Assembly (NCBI GenBank): GCA_023144115.1
Contig: JAGLGH010000381.1
Location: forward strand, 1 to 6,912
Length of the DNA: 6,912 nt
DNA from: Nanobdellota archaeon
GTDB lineage: Archaea; Nanobdellota; Nanobdellia; Woesearchaeales; JAGLGH01
Direction: 5' to 3'
The translations under genes were made by a program, and so were the position numbers. Positions within the stretch are counted from its first letter, which is position 1; each line of letters opens with the position of its first letter. The notes below the pieces were generated by a model. It saw only the letters and a program-made list of their open reading frames with translations, was not told the DNA's origin and did no database searches. Shown here piece by piece: positions 1 to 6,202 of the stretch.

Positions 1-893
1 CCTCTTGGATTGGGTGTTGGCATTATCGGTTTGCCATCAACCATCTCAAAAATCCCTTCTTCATTAATTTGAGGTAAACAAACATCATTATTTTTCAGGT
101 AGAACGCTTCTGAGTACAAAGCAGCTAAAGGAGCATAAACTCTGTTTAACCAACCCAATGACTTATTTGCAGCTACATCAACAATATATTGCATTCCAAT
201 CCCAAAATTGTCAGCACATTCATGACCCAATATAACTTGTCCCTGAATATTTGCATCAGGCAGTCCCATAACTCCATAAAGTCTAATCTTTCCTTTTTTA
301 GATTCTTTTCTTTTTTCACCCCATTTCTTCAGGTCTCTTGGCTCCATTTCCATAATGACATAATCAAAACTTCCTTGGTTACACGCTTTAACAACATTAT
401 TCATTATTTTTACTGGAAATCTGTTTCTATAATGATCAGATAATTCCCCTAAAATATTATCCTGTTTAGCCATCTCTTGAACAAGAACATCCACTTCTTT
501 CTTATATCTCTTTAAAGAATCTCCATACTCTATAAGCGAGTGATTCTTTCTACGTTTTCCCTTTCTATGCTTTGTCCATCTATCAAGGAGATTAAGGTTG
601 TTAAATATTTCTCGAAATTGTTGACTTCCATTGAGATCATCCATAAAAGCTCTTATGACTGTTTGTCTTTTTCTTATTGCATCAATATCTGTAATAGCTG
701 TCAATCCTTCATATCCTGTCATCAAGAATGGATAGCTTGGTCTCTCTTGATAAGGATTTTGTTCAAAAATTGCACCTTCCAAACCAGTTGGGAATACCAA
801 ATCAAGACGCTGATATCTATTAGCACAATATAATCCTTCTTTATACTTTACTTCTTGAAAATTATTCCAGTGGTTATCAAATAATGATTTCAT
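1..893 (-). CDS. MutS-like protein, N-terminal 297 residues (3' end off window)
   Basis: An uninterrupted frame starts at an ATG and is still open at the left edge, so the C-terminus lies outside. Residues about 60-105 (TGYEGLTAITDID, then IRKRQTVIRAFMDDL) resemble the MutS core-domain pattern in which 'I..RQ..v..f..d' precedes helical packing. Residues about 120-200 are charged and helical, as a lever/clamp would be. Residues about 254-290 (LAALYSEAFYLKNN, LPQINEEGIFE, DGKPIM) match the usual MutS lead-in to the ATPase domain: 'LDALLSLAEVA', a proline, a glycine-rich turn and 'GRHPVL'. The Walker A motif would come next and is not visible. There is no room before residue 60 for the mismatch-recognition and connector domains of classical MutS, so this would be a short MutS-like ATPase (MutS2/MutS-related type) acting on branched or recombining DNA. 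The family call is by eye and moderate. The gene has its own TATA box and a structured leader. Confidence 0.55.
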   Translation of the reverse strand, partial: MKSLFDNHWNNFQEVKYKEGLYCANRYQRLDLVFPTGLEGAIFEQNPYQERPSYPFLMTGYEGLTAITDIDAIRKRQTVIRAFMDDLNGSQQFREIFNNLNLLDRWTKHRKGKRRKNHSLIEYGDSLKRYKKEVDVLVQEMAKQDNILGELSDHYRNRFPVKIMNNVVKACNQGSFDYVIMEMEPRDLKKWGEKRKESKKGKIRLYGVMGLPDANIQGQVILGHECADNFGIGMQYIVDVAANKSLGWLNRVYAPLAALYSEAFYLKNNDVCLPQINEEGIFEMVDGKPIMPTPNPR

Positions 894-902
894 CTTAAAT
901 AA

Positions 903-932
903 CTCAGAACAAAGTCTGAGGTTTCACACCTC
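903..932 (-). promoter_or_regulatory. Two overlapping hairpins in the leader of the MutS-like gene
   Basis: On the minus strand the leader contains GAGGT-GTGAA-ACCTC (918-932; 5-bp stem, 5-base loop), followed directly by CTCAGA-CTTTGT-TCTGAG (903-920; perfect 6-bp stem, 6-base loop). The stems share bases 918-920, so the two full hairpins cannot form together. They lie between the expected transcription start (about 937) and the ATG at 893. They could be an RNA control element, or as DNA a nested inverted-repeat operator. No known riboswitch class is recognised. Confidence 0.4.
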
Positions 933-956
933 TTGAGAATTGGAATGTAGGTTTTC

Positions 957-968
957 TTTATAAATATA
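957..968 (-). promoter_or_regulatory. TATA box of the MutS-like gene
   Basis: On the minus strand this reads TATATTTATAAA, preceded by a purine-rich run (GAGAAAGAGAG) as expected for an archaeal BRE. Transcription should start about 25 bases downstream near 937, giving a leader of roughly 44 bases. It lies in the 104-base gap after the YkgJ-like gene, so the two genes are probably transcribed separately. Confidence 0.55.
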
Positions 969-997
969 TCTCTCTTTCTCGTTTTAGATCTCTGGTG

Positions 998-1564
998 TTA
1001 TGGAAAATGATCCACAATATATCCATGCCTTTCAATTAGATTTATGAACTCATTCATGCTTCCTTTTTGCACAGGGAGGCAATCAGTCCGTACAGTAATC
1101 CCATATTTGAGATTTATCAAAGGATATTCCCTGCATATAAAAGGTCTTCTGATATCCTCATGAATCATGCAGCTTCTTTTATCAAGCTGAGGACAGGGAT
1201 TCAGCTCTATTTTATATGAAATATCCTCTAGTCTGGGATATTCTATTTTTAGTCTTATTTCTTTGTCAGCAAATTTTTCCAGACTTGTTGATTCATCAAT
1301 CCCAAACAGCAGCCTTACTTTCTCTTGGTCTCTTGTTATAATATATCCTCTATTGCAGCAGGAATCTTCACAGCCATCTCTGCAGAATTCATTGATAATA
1401 TGTTTTCTTGCATAACCAAGTATTTTTTCAGTAAATCTGTTATTGTCCATCACTTCCAGTTCTCTTTTATCCAGCAGTATCTCTTCTATGAATCTACTTC
1501 TGCTCTTATATTGCAATTTTGTTGCGTACTGGAACAGTTCTTTTATGAAAAAACTTCTATCCAT
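998..1564 (-). CDS. YkgJ-family cysteine-cluster (Zn/Fe-chelating) protein
   Basis: A 188-residue protein (191 if the in-frame TTG at 1573 is used). It carries the hallmark cysteine cluster of the YkgJ/UPF0153 family (CxxCxxCC): CRDGCEDSCC at residues about 61-70, then CPQL, then CMIHEDIRRPFICREYP at about 132-148, which matches the family's 'C.iY..RP..CR.fP' signature. A further Cys follows in RTDCLP. In all, eight cysteines could bind a metal or Fe-S cluster; the family's biochemical role is poorly known. The first 60 residues are basic and helical. I prefer the ATG at 1564 because a TATA element is centred about 26 bases upstream, as for a leaderless archaeal mRNA; an in-frame stop lies just above the TTG, so no longer start is possible. 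The spacing C-x3-C-x3-CC is slightly wider than the common form. The family call is firm, the function is not. Confidence 0.85.
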   Translation of the reverse strand: MDRSFFIKELFQYATKLQYKSRSRFIEEILLDKRELEVMDNNRFTEKILGYARKHIINEFCRDGCEDSCCNRGYIITRDQEKVRLLFGIDESTSLEKFADKEIRLKIEYPRLEDISYKIELNPCPQLDKRSCMIHEDIRRPFICREYPLINLKYGITVRTDCLPVQKGSMNEFINLIERHGYIVDHFP

Positions 1565-1584
1565 GCTTATCAAGAATCAAACAT

Positions 1585-1598
1585 CATATAAAAATATA
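1585..1598 (-). promoter_or_regulatory. TATA box of the YkgJ-like gene, leaderless spacing
   Basis: On the minus strand this reads TATATTTTTATATG, centred about 26 bases before the ATG at 1564. That spacing puts the transcription start on the start codon and argues for ATG 1564 over TTG 1573. The T-run may also help end transcription from the Ntn hydrolase gene, whose stop is at 1612. Confidence 0.5.
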
Positions 1599-1611
1599 AT
1601 GGAATAATTTT

Positions 1612-2280
1612 CTATGGCAGACAATATATTTGACCTTTAGAATTTGGTATTGAATCAAAAAAACAAATTTGTTTTTTTATAGGATCTAAGATATAAGAAC
1701 ATATCGTAAATCCATTATAGATTGAATATCTTCCATATGTGTCTGAAAGTACTTTTTTAATGTTATTATAATTATTTATTTCCTTGACTAGTTTTTTTGC
1801 CCTGTTGAATCTCATAACACTTGATTTTCTGCTTGCATTGCCTTTTGGACCATTTAATTTATTTAATTTTATACTATGATTTGTGATAACTCCATAATCT
1901 TTTAATTTGGTTATTGCTATTTCTGATGGTGTTCTTTCAACAGTGAAAGCAACTTTCCCATCTGATATAATTATATTACTTGATATTTTATTACGTTTGA
2001 TTATATCAATAGCATCAACTATATTTTTTTGATTAAGTATTCTTCTGCCTAATCTTGAAACAGTATTATACTTTCTGGCGCAATGTGGACTTAAAGTTGT
2101 TTCAATGAAACACAGGCCATATTCATTTAGTCCCTCGCAATGAGCTTTTTCATCAACAATAAGAAGTTTTTTAACTCCATCATCTTCAAAAATTATCTTT
2201 GTATGAACATTATCAATTCTATCTCTGTTTTTAAAAATAATATAGTTCTCATTAATTTTTTTAGCTCCAATTGTACACAT
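1612..2280 (-). CDS. C45/acyltransferase-like Ntn hydrolase
   Basis: A 222-residue protein beginning MCT, so removal of Met1 exposes Cys2 as the N-terminal nucleophile without a propeptide. It then shows the pattern of the acyl-CoA:6-aminopenicillanate acyltransferase / C45 superfamily: KNRD (residues 17-20) after the first strands, GLNEYGLCF (50-58, the 'G.NE.GL' motif), VITNHS (131-136, the 'TNH' asparagine), SSVMRFNRA (153-161) and a C-terminal TICSYILDP...FFDSIPN block (192-212). Family members cleave or form amide bonds on small substrates or peptides; the substrate is not predictable here. It lacks a signal peptide, so it should be cytoplasmic. At 222 residues it is compact for the family, many of which are 300 or more. 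The NRDE/TANGO2 family also begins MCT but normally reads NRDE; this protein has NRDR and the later motifs fit C45 better. It appears separately promoted and diverges from the gene at 2598. Confidence 0.75.
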   Translation of the reverse strand: MCTIGAKKINENYIIFKNRDRIDNVHTKIIFEDDGVKKLLIVDEKAHCEGLNEYGLCFIETTLSPHCARKYNTVSRLGRRILNQKNIVDAIDIIKRNKISSNIIISDGKVAFTVERTPSEIAITKLKDYGVITNHSIKLNKLNGPKGNASRKSSVMRFNRAKKLVKEINNYNNIKKVLSDTYGRYSIYNGFTICSYILDPIKKQICFFDSIPNSKGQIYCLP

Positions 2281-2300
2281 AATATCTTCATTTCATTGAA

Positions 2301-2312
2301 CATTTTTAAAGT
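2301..2312 (-). promoter_or_regulatory. Probable TATA box of the Ntn hydrolase gene
   Basis: On the minus strand this reads ACTTTAAAAATG, centred about 26 bases upstream of the ATG at 2280. This is leaderless-mRNA spacing, and no Shine-Dalgarno motif precedes the start. The box is weaker than the others in the window. Confidence 0.4.
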
Positions 2313-2492
2313 TTGCCCTAAAAAATAATTCTGCAAAACAAGGGAAGATTTGCTCAAAAATAAAATAATATCAATCAAATATACAAGATGACGGTCCTAT
2401 TGAAACGAATTCTTTTTGAAACAAGGATACTTCAATAATTCTATTTACAGGAAATATTTCTTCAATTTCTGAGTATAAAAAAGTTTTAGTTT

Positions 2493-2584
2493 ATAATCCT
2501 CTTATCATTAAAAAGTAGTTACCTCTGCAAAAGTATATAAATGACCTATCCTTCTTATATTATTAACACAATTATATTGAAATA
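2493..2584 (+). repeat. Direct repeat copy 1: promoter and leader of the plus-strand gene
   Basis: This stretch recurs in degenerate form at 3561-3653. Shared landmarks in order are ATAA-CCT-CTTATC, TTAAAAA, the TATA box AAAGT(A/T)TATA, pyrimidine-rich CCTAT, the identical 16-mer TTAACACAATTATATT (2563-2578), then AAATA. From the TATA box to the 16-mer the offset is a constant 1069 bases; one single-base indel lies upstream. Confidence 0.75.
2530..2541 (+). promoter_or_regulatory. TATA box of the 295-residue gene
   Basis: AAAGTATATAAA is the best archaeal TATA element in the window. Transcription should begin near 2562-2566, at the TATTAACAC sequence, giving a leader of about 34 bases. Confidence 0.65.
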
Positions 2585-2589
2585 GGGTG
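2584..2589 (+). promoter_or_regulatory. Shine-Dalgarno-like site
   Basis: AGGGTG lies 8 bases before the ATG at 2598, at workable spacing for a ribosome binding site. It is absent from the degenerate second copy of this leader, which runs straight into AAATAAAATG. Confidence 0.45.
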
Positions 2590-2597
2590 CAATAAAA

Positions 2598-3485
2598 ATG
2601 AAAAAAAGTTCAAAATCAAATCTAAAATCACGTCAAAAAAAACTTGAACAGTATATTAATCAAGAAGCGCATATTTCCTTGCAAGATAGATTGGAAAACC
2701 TGGATTATAACCTCCAACACAATACTGACGATGTTCTCAATTTTGAACTTGCATTGAGTGCTGCAGCTTTAGTTGCATGTGATTATTGTGCATTAGCTAA
2801 TCACAGAGAATTAATTTCTAATTATAAAGAAGCTTATAAAATTGTGAGTTCTTTGCATGAAACTCTGGAATCTGTTGTTGAGCATGGGCTCCAAACCCAG
2901 GTCTCACCTGAGATCATTGAATTACCTAGAACTTTGATTGAGCAAGGAGCTCAACAAATATATGCCAAAGAGGCAAGAAAAATTTTAAATAGCATTGACC
3001 AGAATCAAGAATTATTTTCTCAGGAATATGCTACAGAACCATTAATTGAATATCTCGGAACTCTAAAAGATAATTTAAGAAGCTTAGCAGAAAACAATAC
3101 AGAACCTTTATTAAGTTTGGGAGGGTTTTTAGGTACAATCTTTTCTGCTGTGGGTTTAGGAATTACCGGTTCTCGTCTTCTCAATAAGACTAATTTGAAA
3201 AGCCAGTTAGATTATAAAAGAAAGTTCAAAAGGGAATTAAAATATTCACTTCCTGCACTAAGATTAAGATTTGGGATTAACTTAAATGCTGAACAGGCAT
3301 ATGATTTTTTAGATGCAATTGCTGAATCTGGGGTCAGGGGTTATGAACTTCTTAATACTGCAGAGTTAATAGCTGGTTATTCTAGTAGAAAATACAGACC
3401 AGTTTTTAAAGCAATCAACTTGCACCCTGAAAAATATCAAGATAGGCAAGAATTGCAATCAATATTTCAAGAATATGACAAATAA
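2598..3485 (+). CDS. Unrecognised 295-residue protein with one hydrophobic segment
   Basis: I do not recognise this family. The protein starts with a very basic, Ser/Lys-rich stretch (residues 1-16) and no signal peptide. Residues about 25-165 are helical and acidic/Gln-rich, including an Ala-rich helix (51-61) with two cysteines just after it (C61, C64). A single glycine-rich hydrophobic stretch at about 171-195 (LLSLGGFLGTIFSAVGLGIT) could be one membrane helix or a membrane-inserting hairpin. A strongly basic patch follows (LDYKRKFKRELK, 204-215), which by the positive-inside rule would be cytoplasmic. Residues 218-295 are helical with a 'NLNAEQAYDFLDAI' segment. The only plus-strand gene in the window, it has a strong TATA box, a leader and a Shine-Dalgarno motif, so it is very likely expressed. 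It has no operon partner. A degenerate copy of its promoter lies immediately downstream, hinting at a lost or truncated paralogue. Confidence 0.8.
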   Translation: MKKSSKSNLKSRQKKLEQYINQEAHISLQDRLENLDYNLQHNTDDVLNFELALSAAALVACDYCALANHRELISNYKEAYKIVSSLHETLESVVEHGLQTQVSPEIIELPRTLIEQGAQQIYAKEARKILNSIDQNQELFSQEYATEPLIEYLGTLKDNLRSLAENNTEPLLSLGGFLGTIFSAVGLGITGSRLLNKTNLKSQLDYKRKFKRELKYSLPALRLRFGINLNAEQAYDFLDAIAESGVRGYELLNTAELIAGYSSRKYRPVFKAINLHPEKYQDRQELQSIFQEYDK

Positions 3486-3560
3486 TTAACCCTTGAAAAT
3501 GCTATCTTCCAAGTTCCCATTTCCCATAGCAGCTTAAAATATGTATAACAATGTCCTTGC

Positions 3561-3653
3561 ATAACCTTCTTATCCCTTAAAAATAAATACTTTGTGCTAA
3601 AGTTTATAACTAAACAATCATTCCTATCTCCTTAACACAATTATATTAAAATA
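3561..3653 (+). repeat. Direct repeat copy 2: degenerate promoter/leader after the 295-residue gene
   Basis: This matches 2493-2584 and keeps the exact 16-mer TTAACACAATTATATT (3632-3647) and a TATA box at identical spacing. It leads only to a three-codon reading frame. It is either the relic of a tandem duplication or a second instance of a promoter/leader family used at several loci in this genome. Confidence 0.7.
3599..3608 (+). promoter_or_regulatory. TATA box of the second leader copy
   Basis: AAAGTTTATA lies 33 bases before the TTAACAC element, exactly the distance from AAAGTATATA in the first copy. It looks intact enough to work. Any transcript would run antisense into the 3' end of the MFS transporter gene. 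Confidence 0.45.
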
Positions 3654-3683
3654 AAATGAAAAAGTAATAAAAAAAGATAATAA
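3651..3683 (-). terminator. Possible oligo-T terminator of the three-gene operon
   Basis: Just past the transporter stop, the minus strand reads through several T-runs (T7, T5, T4, T4 separated by one to a few bases) without a stem. Archaeal transcription commonly ends at such T-tracts. The same bases read on the plus strand form the three-codon ORF, so the A-richness could reflect termination rather than gene decay. Confidence 0.4.
3656..3667 (+). pseudogene. Vestigial start: ATG AAA AAG TAA after the copied leader
   Basis: The second leader copy is followed at the right distance by a three-codon frame. The intact gene begins ATG AAA AAA AGT; loss of two A's from that homopolymer would give ATG AAA AAG T, and here the next bases complete a TAA stop. 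This suggests the first codons of a decayed paralogue. The A-rich tail aligns only loosely beyond this point, and low complexity makes chance similarity possible. A leader for a small RNA is an alternative. Confidence 0.3.
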
Positions 3684-3692
3684 ATCTGATCA

Positions 3693-4883
3693 TTAAAATA
3701 CCTTATTCTTATGCGATATTGTCAAAATTATTACTCCTGCAACTATTGCAGTTACTCCAATTATTGTGAATGCCTGGACAAGACTATATATATCTGCTGC
3801 CCATCCGGCAAATGGGATTATAAAAGCATAAAACAGCTTTTCAACAAGATTCTGTGCTGAAAGAACTGTAGCTCTAACTTCAGATGTTGTTAATTTGTTA
3901 ATATAATCTGTAATGACTGGTCTTGAGAATCCTCTAACAAACTGCTGTATAAAAGCAAACGAAAAGCTAAACCAGTAAATAAAATTGCTCATTAAAAAGT
4001 AACTCCCTCCAACTAAAAATATTAGCATTATCAAAGAAAATTTCCTGCCTATTTTTTTCTCAATATAGTGAGCATATTTTGAGCTTATAGCTGCTACTAA
4101 ATTAAATGCTGCAAATACAAAACCAAAGTATACAATATCCAAACCGGTTAGCTTAAAATATGGTTGGTAAAACCACAAAACTGCTTGATTAAAACTAACA
4201 ATCATTGCAGAATAGATTATCAACCATCTTAACTTGATATTGTCAATAAAAGTGGTTTTTAAGATCTTGAATAATTCTACAAGATATCCTCTTTCAAAAA
4301 TCATTTTGTGCCTTTTAGGCTCCTTTATACTCCAAGCTACAAATATAAGTAAAATCAGGAATGGCAGCATTGCATAAAATGTCCACCTGAAACTGATTTT
4401 ACCTATGAATCCGCCTATTATACTGGCAATTGAAACACCTATAAGTTTATAGAAAAAAATATCCCCCCAGATTTTCTTATATTTCTTTTCCTCTTTTAAA
4501 TCAACTAATGTATCATATACAAGTGCTGAATCTGTTCCAGACATGAATGATAGTCCAAATGCCCAAAACATTTCTGCAATCAGAAACTGGTAAAAATTAT
4601 GTCCAAGACTATAAGCAAAGATACCAAGAAATAAAAAAATGCCTGCAATAACAAAAGATTTCTTTCTGCCAAAAACATCTGCAAAATATCCTGAAGGAAC
4701 TTCAAGTAACACCACAATAATTGCAAAGAATGATTGCAACAACATTATTTGTGTTAAGCTTAATCCATTCTCTTGCCAGAATAGAACTATGATTGGAAGG
4801 AAAAATGCTAATCCTGAGAATATTTGAAATACATATGATTTCCAGATGTTTGCTTTTAATTTTAATTTAAGTTCTTCTTCCAT
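3693..4883 (-). CDS. Major facilitator superfamily (MFS) transporter
   Basis: A 396-residue integral membrane protein of normal MFS length with about 11-12 hydrophobic helices and no signal peptide. The loop after helix 2 has MFS motif A, GYFADVFGRKK (residues 65-75). Helix 4 leads into SGTDSALVYDTL (115-126), and a central charged loop (about 188-215) separates the two six-helix halves. The second half has a loop with IEKKIGRKF (274-282), echoing motif A, then RGFSRPVITDYIN and SEVRATVLS (317-342), typical of a subfamily of MFS exporters and permeases. Substrate cannot be inferred. It is the last gene of the operon; its ATG lies 5 bases after the upstream stop, so translation may be coupled, and I see no strong Shine-Dalgarno motif. 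A T-rich tract after the stop may terminate the operon. Confidence 0.9.
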   Translation of the reverse strand: MEEELKLKLKANIWKSYVFQIFSGLAFFLPIIVLFWQENGLSLTQIMLLQSFFAIIVVLLEVPSGYFADVFGRKKSFVIAGIFLFLGIFAYSLGHNFYQFLIAEMFWAFGLSFMSGTDSALVYDTLVDLKEEKKYKKIWGDIFFYKLIGVSIASIIGGFIGKISFRWTFYAMLPFLILLIFVAWSIKEPKRHKMIFERGYLVELFKILKTTFIDNIKLRWLIIYSAMIVSFNQAVLWFYQPYFKLTGLDIVYFGFVFAAFNLVAAISSKYAHYIEKKIGRKFSLIMLIFLVGGSYFLMSNFIYWFSFSFAFIQQFVRGFSRPVITDYINKLTTSEVRATVLSAQNLVEKLFYAFIIPFAGWAADIYSLVQAFTIIGVTAIVAGVIILTISHKNKVF

Positions 4884-4888
4884 TTTAT

Positions 4889-6190
4889 CTATAAGTATCT
4901 CTCAAACCATTCAACAACAGCCTGCAACATCTCTTCCCTATGCCTGAGATAATCATGACCTGCATCCTTAATTGCCCTAAACTCTTTTGGCTCATTAGCA
5001 TTTTCATATAACTGCATTGATTCAGAAATAGGAACTGCATCATCCTTTGTTCCATGTATAAACATAATCGGACAGGTAATCTTTGAAACATTGCTCAACA
5101 AGTCATATGAATCACAATCTGACCAGAACTGGCTTTTAATTTTGAAAGTTTCTTCGTTACTTCTTTTCCTTTCAGATATCCCTTCCGGTCTGTAAGTATT
5201 AAATAATTTGCTGATAATCTCTCTGGGATGAGCTATACTACCCAATAATACGACCGCTTTCATATCCTGCTTTAAGGCAAGTATTACCGCAGTTCCAAAG
5301 GACATGCCAAGAAGACCAATCTTGCCTTTATCAACTTGCTCTTCTCTGGCAACAAAATCAATAATAAACTTTAACTCATCTTTCAGTTTTGTCAACGAAG
5401 TCTCACTGTAATCACCTTCGCTTTCGCCACATCCAGAGAAATCAAAGCGATACACAATATATCCTTCATCATTAAGGCTGATTGTGATTTGATCAAACAT
5501 CCCATAGTCTACTTTTGAAACCCCCAACCCATGAGCCAGAATAACAATCTTCTTATCTGAAGATTCTTTTAATGGAATTGCCTTATATCCAACAAGCCTC
5601 TCATTATAATCATTAAATGCAAAAATCTTTTTCTGCCTTAAAGATAGATTGATATATTCAAGCAGCTGTGGAAATTCTGTATAACCTGCGTCAGTATTGA
5701 AATGACCAGCACCCTCAATTGTTATAGTTTCTGTTCCAAATTTAGCTGCAATTTTCTTTCCTTTAATTATCGAAACATAAGGGTCATTATCACTATTAAT
5801 CACATAGAACTGTTCGCAATTTTCATGAATCCTGTTCCATTCAAATTCCCTGTCTACAAAAGACTTATTGATGCTATCAAACTGTTCATCTCCAATAAAT
5901 CCTGCGAATCCTGCAACAAAGAAACACGCTTTGACTTTGACATCAATCTTCTCAAGAATATTAAGTATAAACGCAGGACCAAGACTATGGCCTATAAATA
6001 TGGTTTCTTCATCTATTTTATCCATATATGGCTGAAATACTTTCATCCAAGTCTCAAGAGTCTGGTCCTCAGGTGTTGGGAATTTTGGGATATGAATCTC
6101 ATGTCCCAGTTCTTCCAGCTTTTGTTTCAGCCAGGGAAACCAATTTCCTTCAGGATTTCCATAAGCCCCATGAATCATGAAAAATTTCAT
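4889..6190 (-). CDS. Tandem fusion of two alpha/beta hydrolase domains
   Basis: A 433-residue soluble protein made of two complete hydrolases. Residues 1-185 resemble the RBBP9/YdeN serine hydrolase family: oxyanion-type HGAYG (7-11), nucleophile elbow GHSLG with Ser69, NSDNDPYV with Asp136 as likely acid, and GAGHF with His163. Residues about 190-433 resemble a peptidase-S9/BAAT-like alpha/beta hydrolase: AHGLG (219-223), the RFDFSGCGESEG turn (248-259), GMSFG with Ser297, HGTKDDAVP with Asp383, and DAGHDY with His412. Both triads look intact, so both domains should be active on esters, amides or similar bonds. Each domain is normally a separate protein; the joint here is short (about 181-192). 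The frame is clean across the joint, so this is not a frameshift artefact. The start ATG follows GAGG at 8 bases and lies 12 bases after the nucleotidyltransferase stop. It is the middle gene of the operon. The substrate is unknown. Confidence 0.88.
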   Translation of the reverse strand: MKFFMIHGAYGNPEGNWFPWLKQKLEELGHEIHIPKFPTPEDQTLETWMKVFQPYMDKIDEETIFIGHSLGPAFILNILEKIDVKVKACFFVAGFAGFIGDEQFDSINKSFVDREFEWNRIHENCEQFYVINSDNDPYVSIIKGKKIAAKFGTETITIEGAGHFNTDAGYTEFPQLLEYINLSLRQKKIFAFNDYNERLVGYKAIPLKESSDKKIVILAHGLGVSKVDYGMFDQITISLNDEGYIVYRFDFSGCGESEGDYSETSLTKLKDELKFIIDFVAREEQVDKGKIGLLGMSFGTAVILALKQDMKAVVLLGSIAHPREIISKLFNTYRPEGISERKRSNEETFKIKSQFWSDCDSYDLLSNVSKITCPIMFIHGTKDDAVPISESMQLYENANEPKEFRAIKDAGHDYLRHREEMLQAVVEWFERYL

Positions 6191-6198
6191 TTTTTAAT

Positions 6199-6202
6199 CC
6201 TC
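6199..6202 (-). promoter_or_regulatory. Shine-Dalgarno motif of the double hydrolase
   Basis: On the minus strand GAGG follows directly after the TAA of the nucleotidyltransferase gene and sits 8 bases before the hydrolase ATG. It supports the chosen start and operonic translation from a shared mRNA. Confidence 0.5.

Larger units (their letters stand above)
2281..2597. other. 317-base divergent intergenic region
   Basis: This AT-rich gap separates two divergent genes. It holds a probable TATA for the hydrolase at its left end, and at its right end a clear TATA, leader and ribosome binding site for the plus-strand gene. A second A/T box (AGTTTATAA, 2488-2496) could be an upstream plus-strand promoter. 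The middle (about 2315-2475) shows no credible ORF, RNA gene or repeat. Confidence 0.6.

Noticed and set aside
189..833. Plus-strand ORFs at 189-443 and 540-833
   Set aside because: They lie opposite the continuous 297-residue MutS-like frame, are rich in Ser, Phe and Ile, and have no promoter or ribosome site.
1325..1591. 88-residue plus-strand ORF
   Set aside because: It is antisense to the cysteine-cluster gene, which has clear family motifs.
2193..2378. 61-residue minus-strand ORF overlapping the hydrolase start
   Set aside because: It is out of frame with the hydrolase and overlaps its N-terminus; composition is ordinary AT-rich Leu/Ile coding noise.
3500..3531. Hairpin TGCTAT...ATAGCA after the plus-strand gene, with a tandem TTCCCAT repeat in the loop, considered as a terminator
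   Set aside because: The stem is only 6 bp with a 20-base loop and no T-tract follows, so it is within chance expectation.
4885..5091. 68-residue minus-strand ORF inside the double hydrolase
   Set aside because: It is an alternative frame within the conserved Asp383/His412 region, Met/Leu/Arg-rich, with no support.
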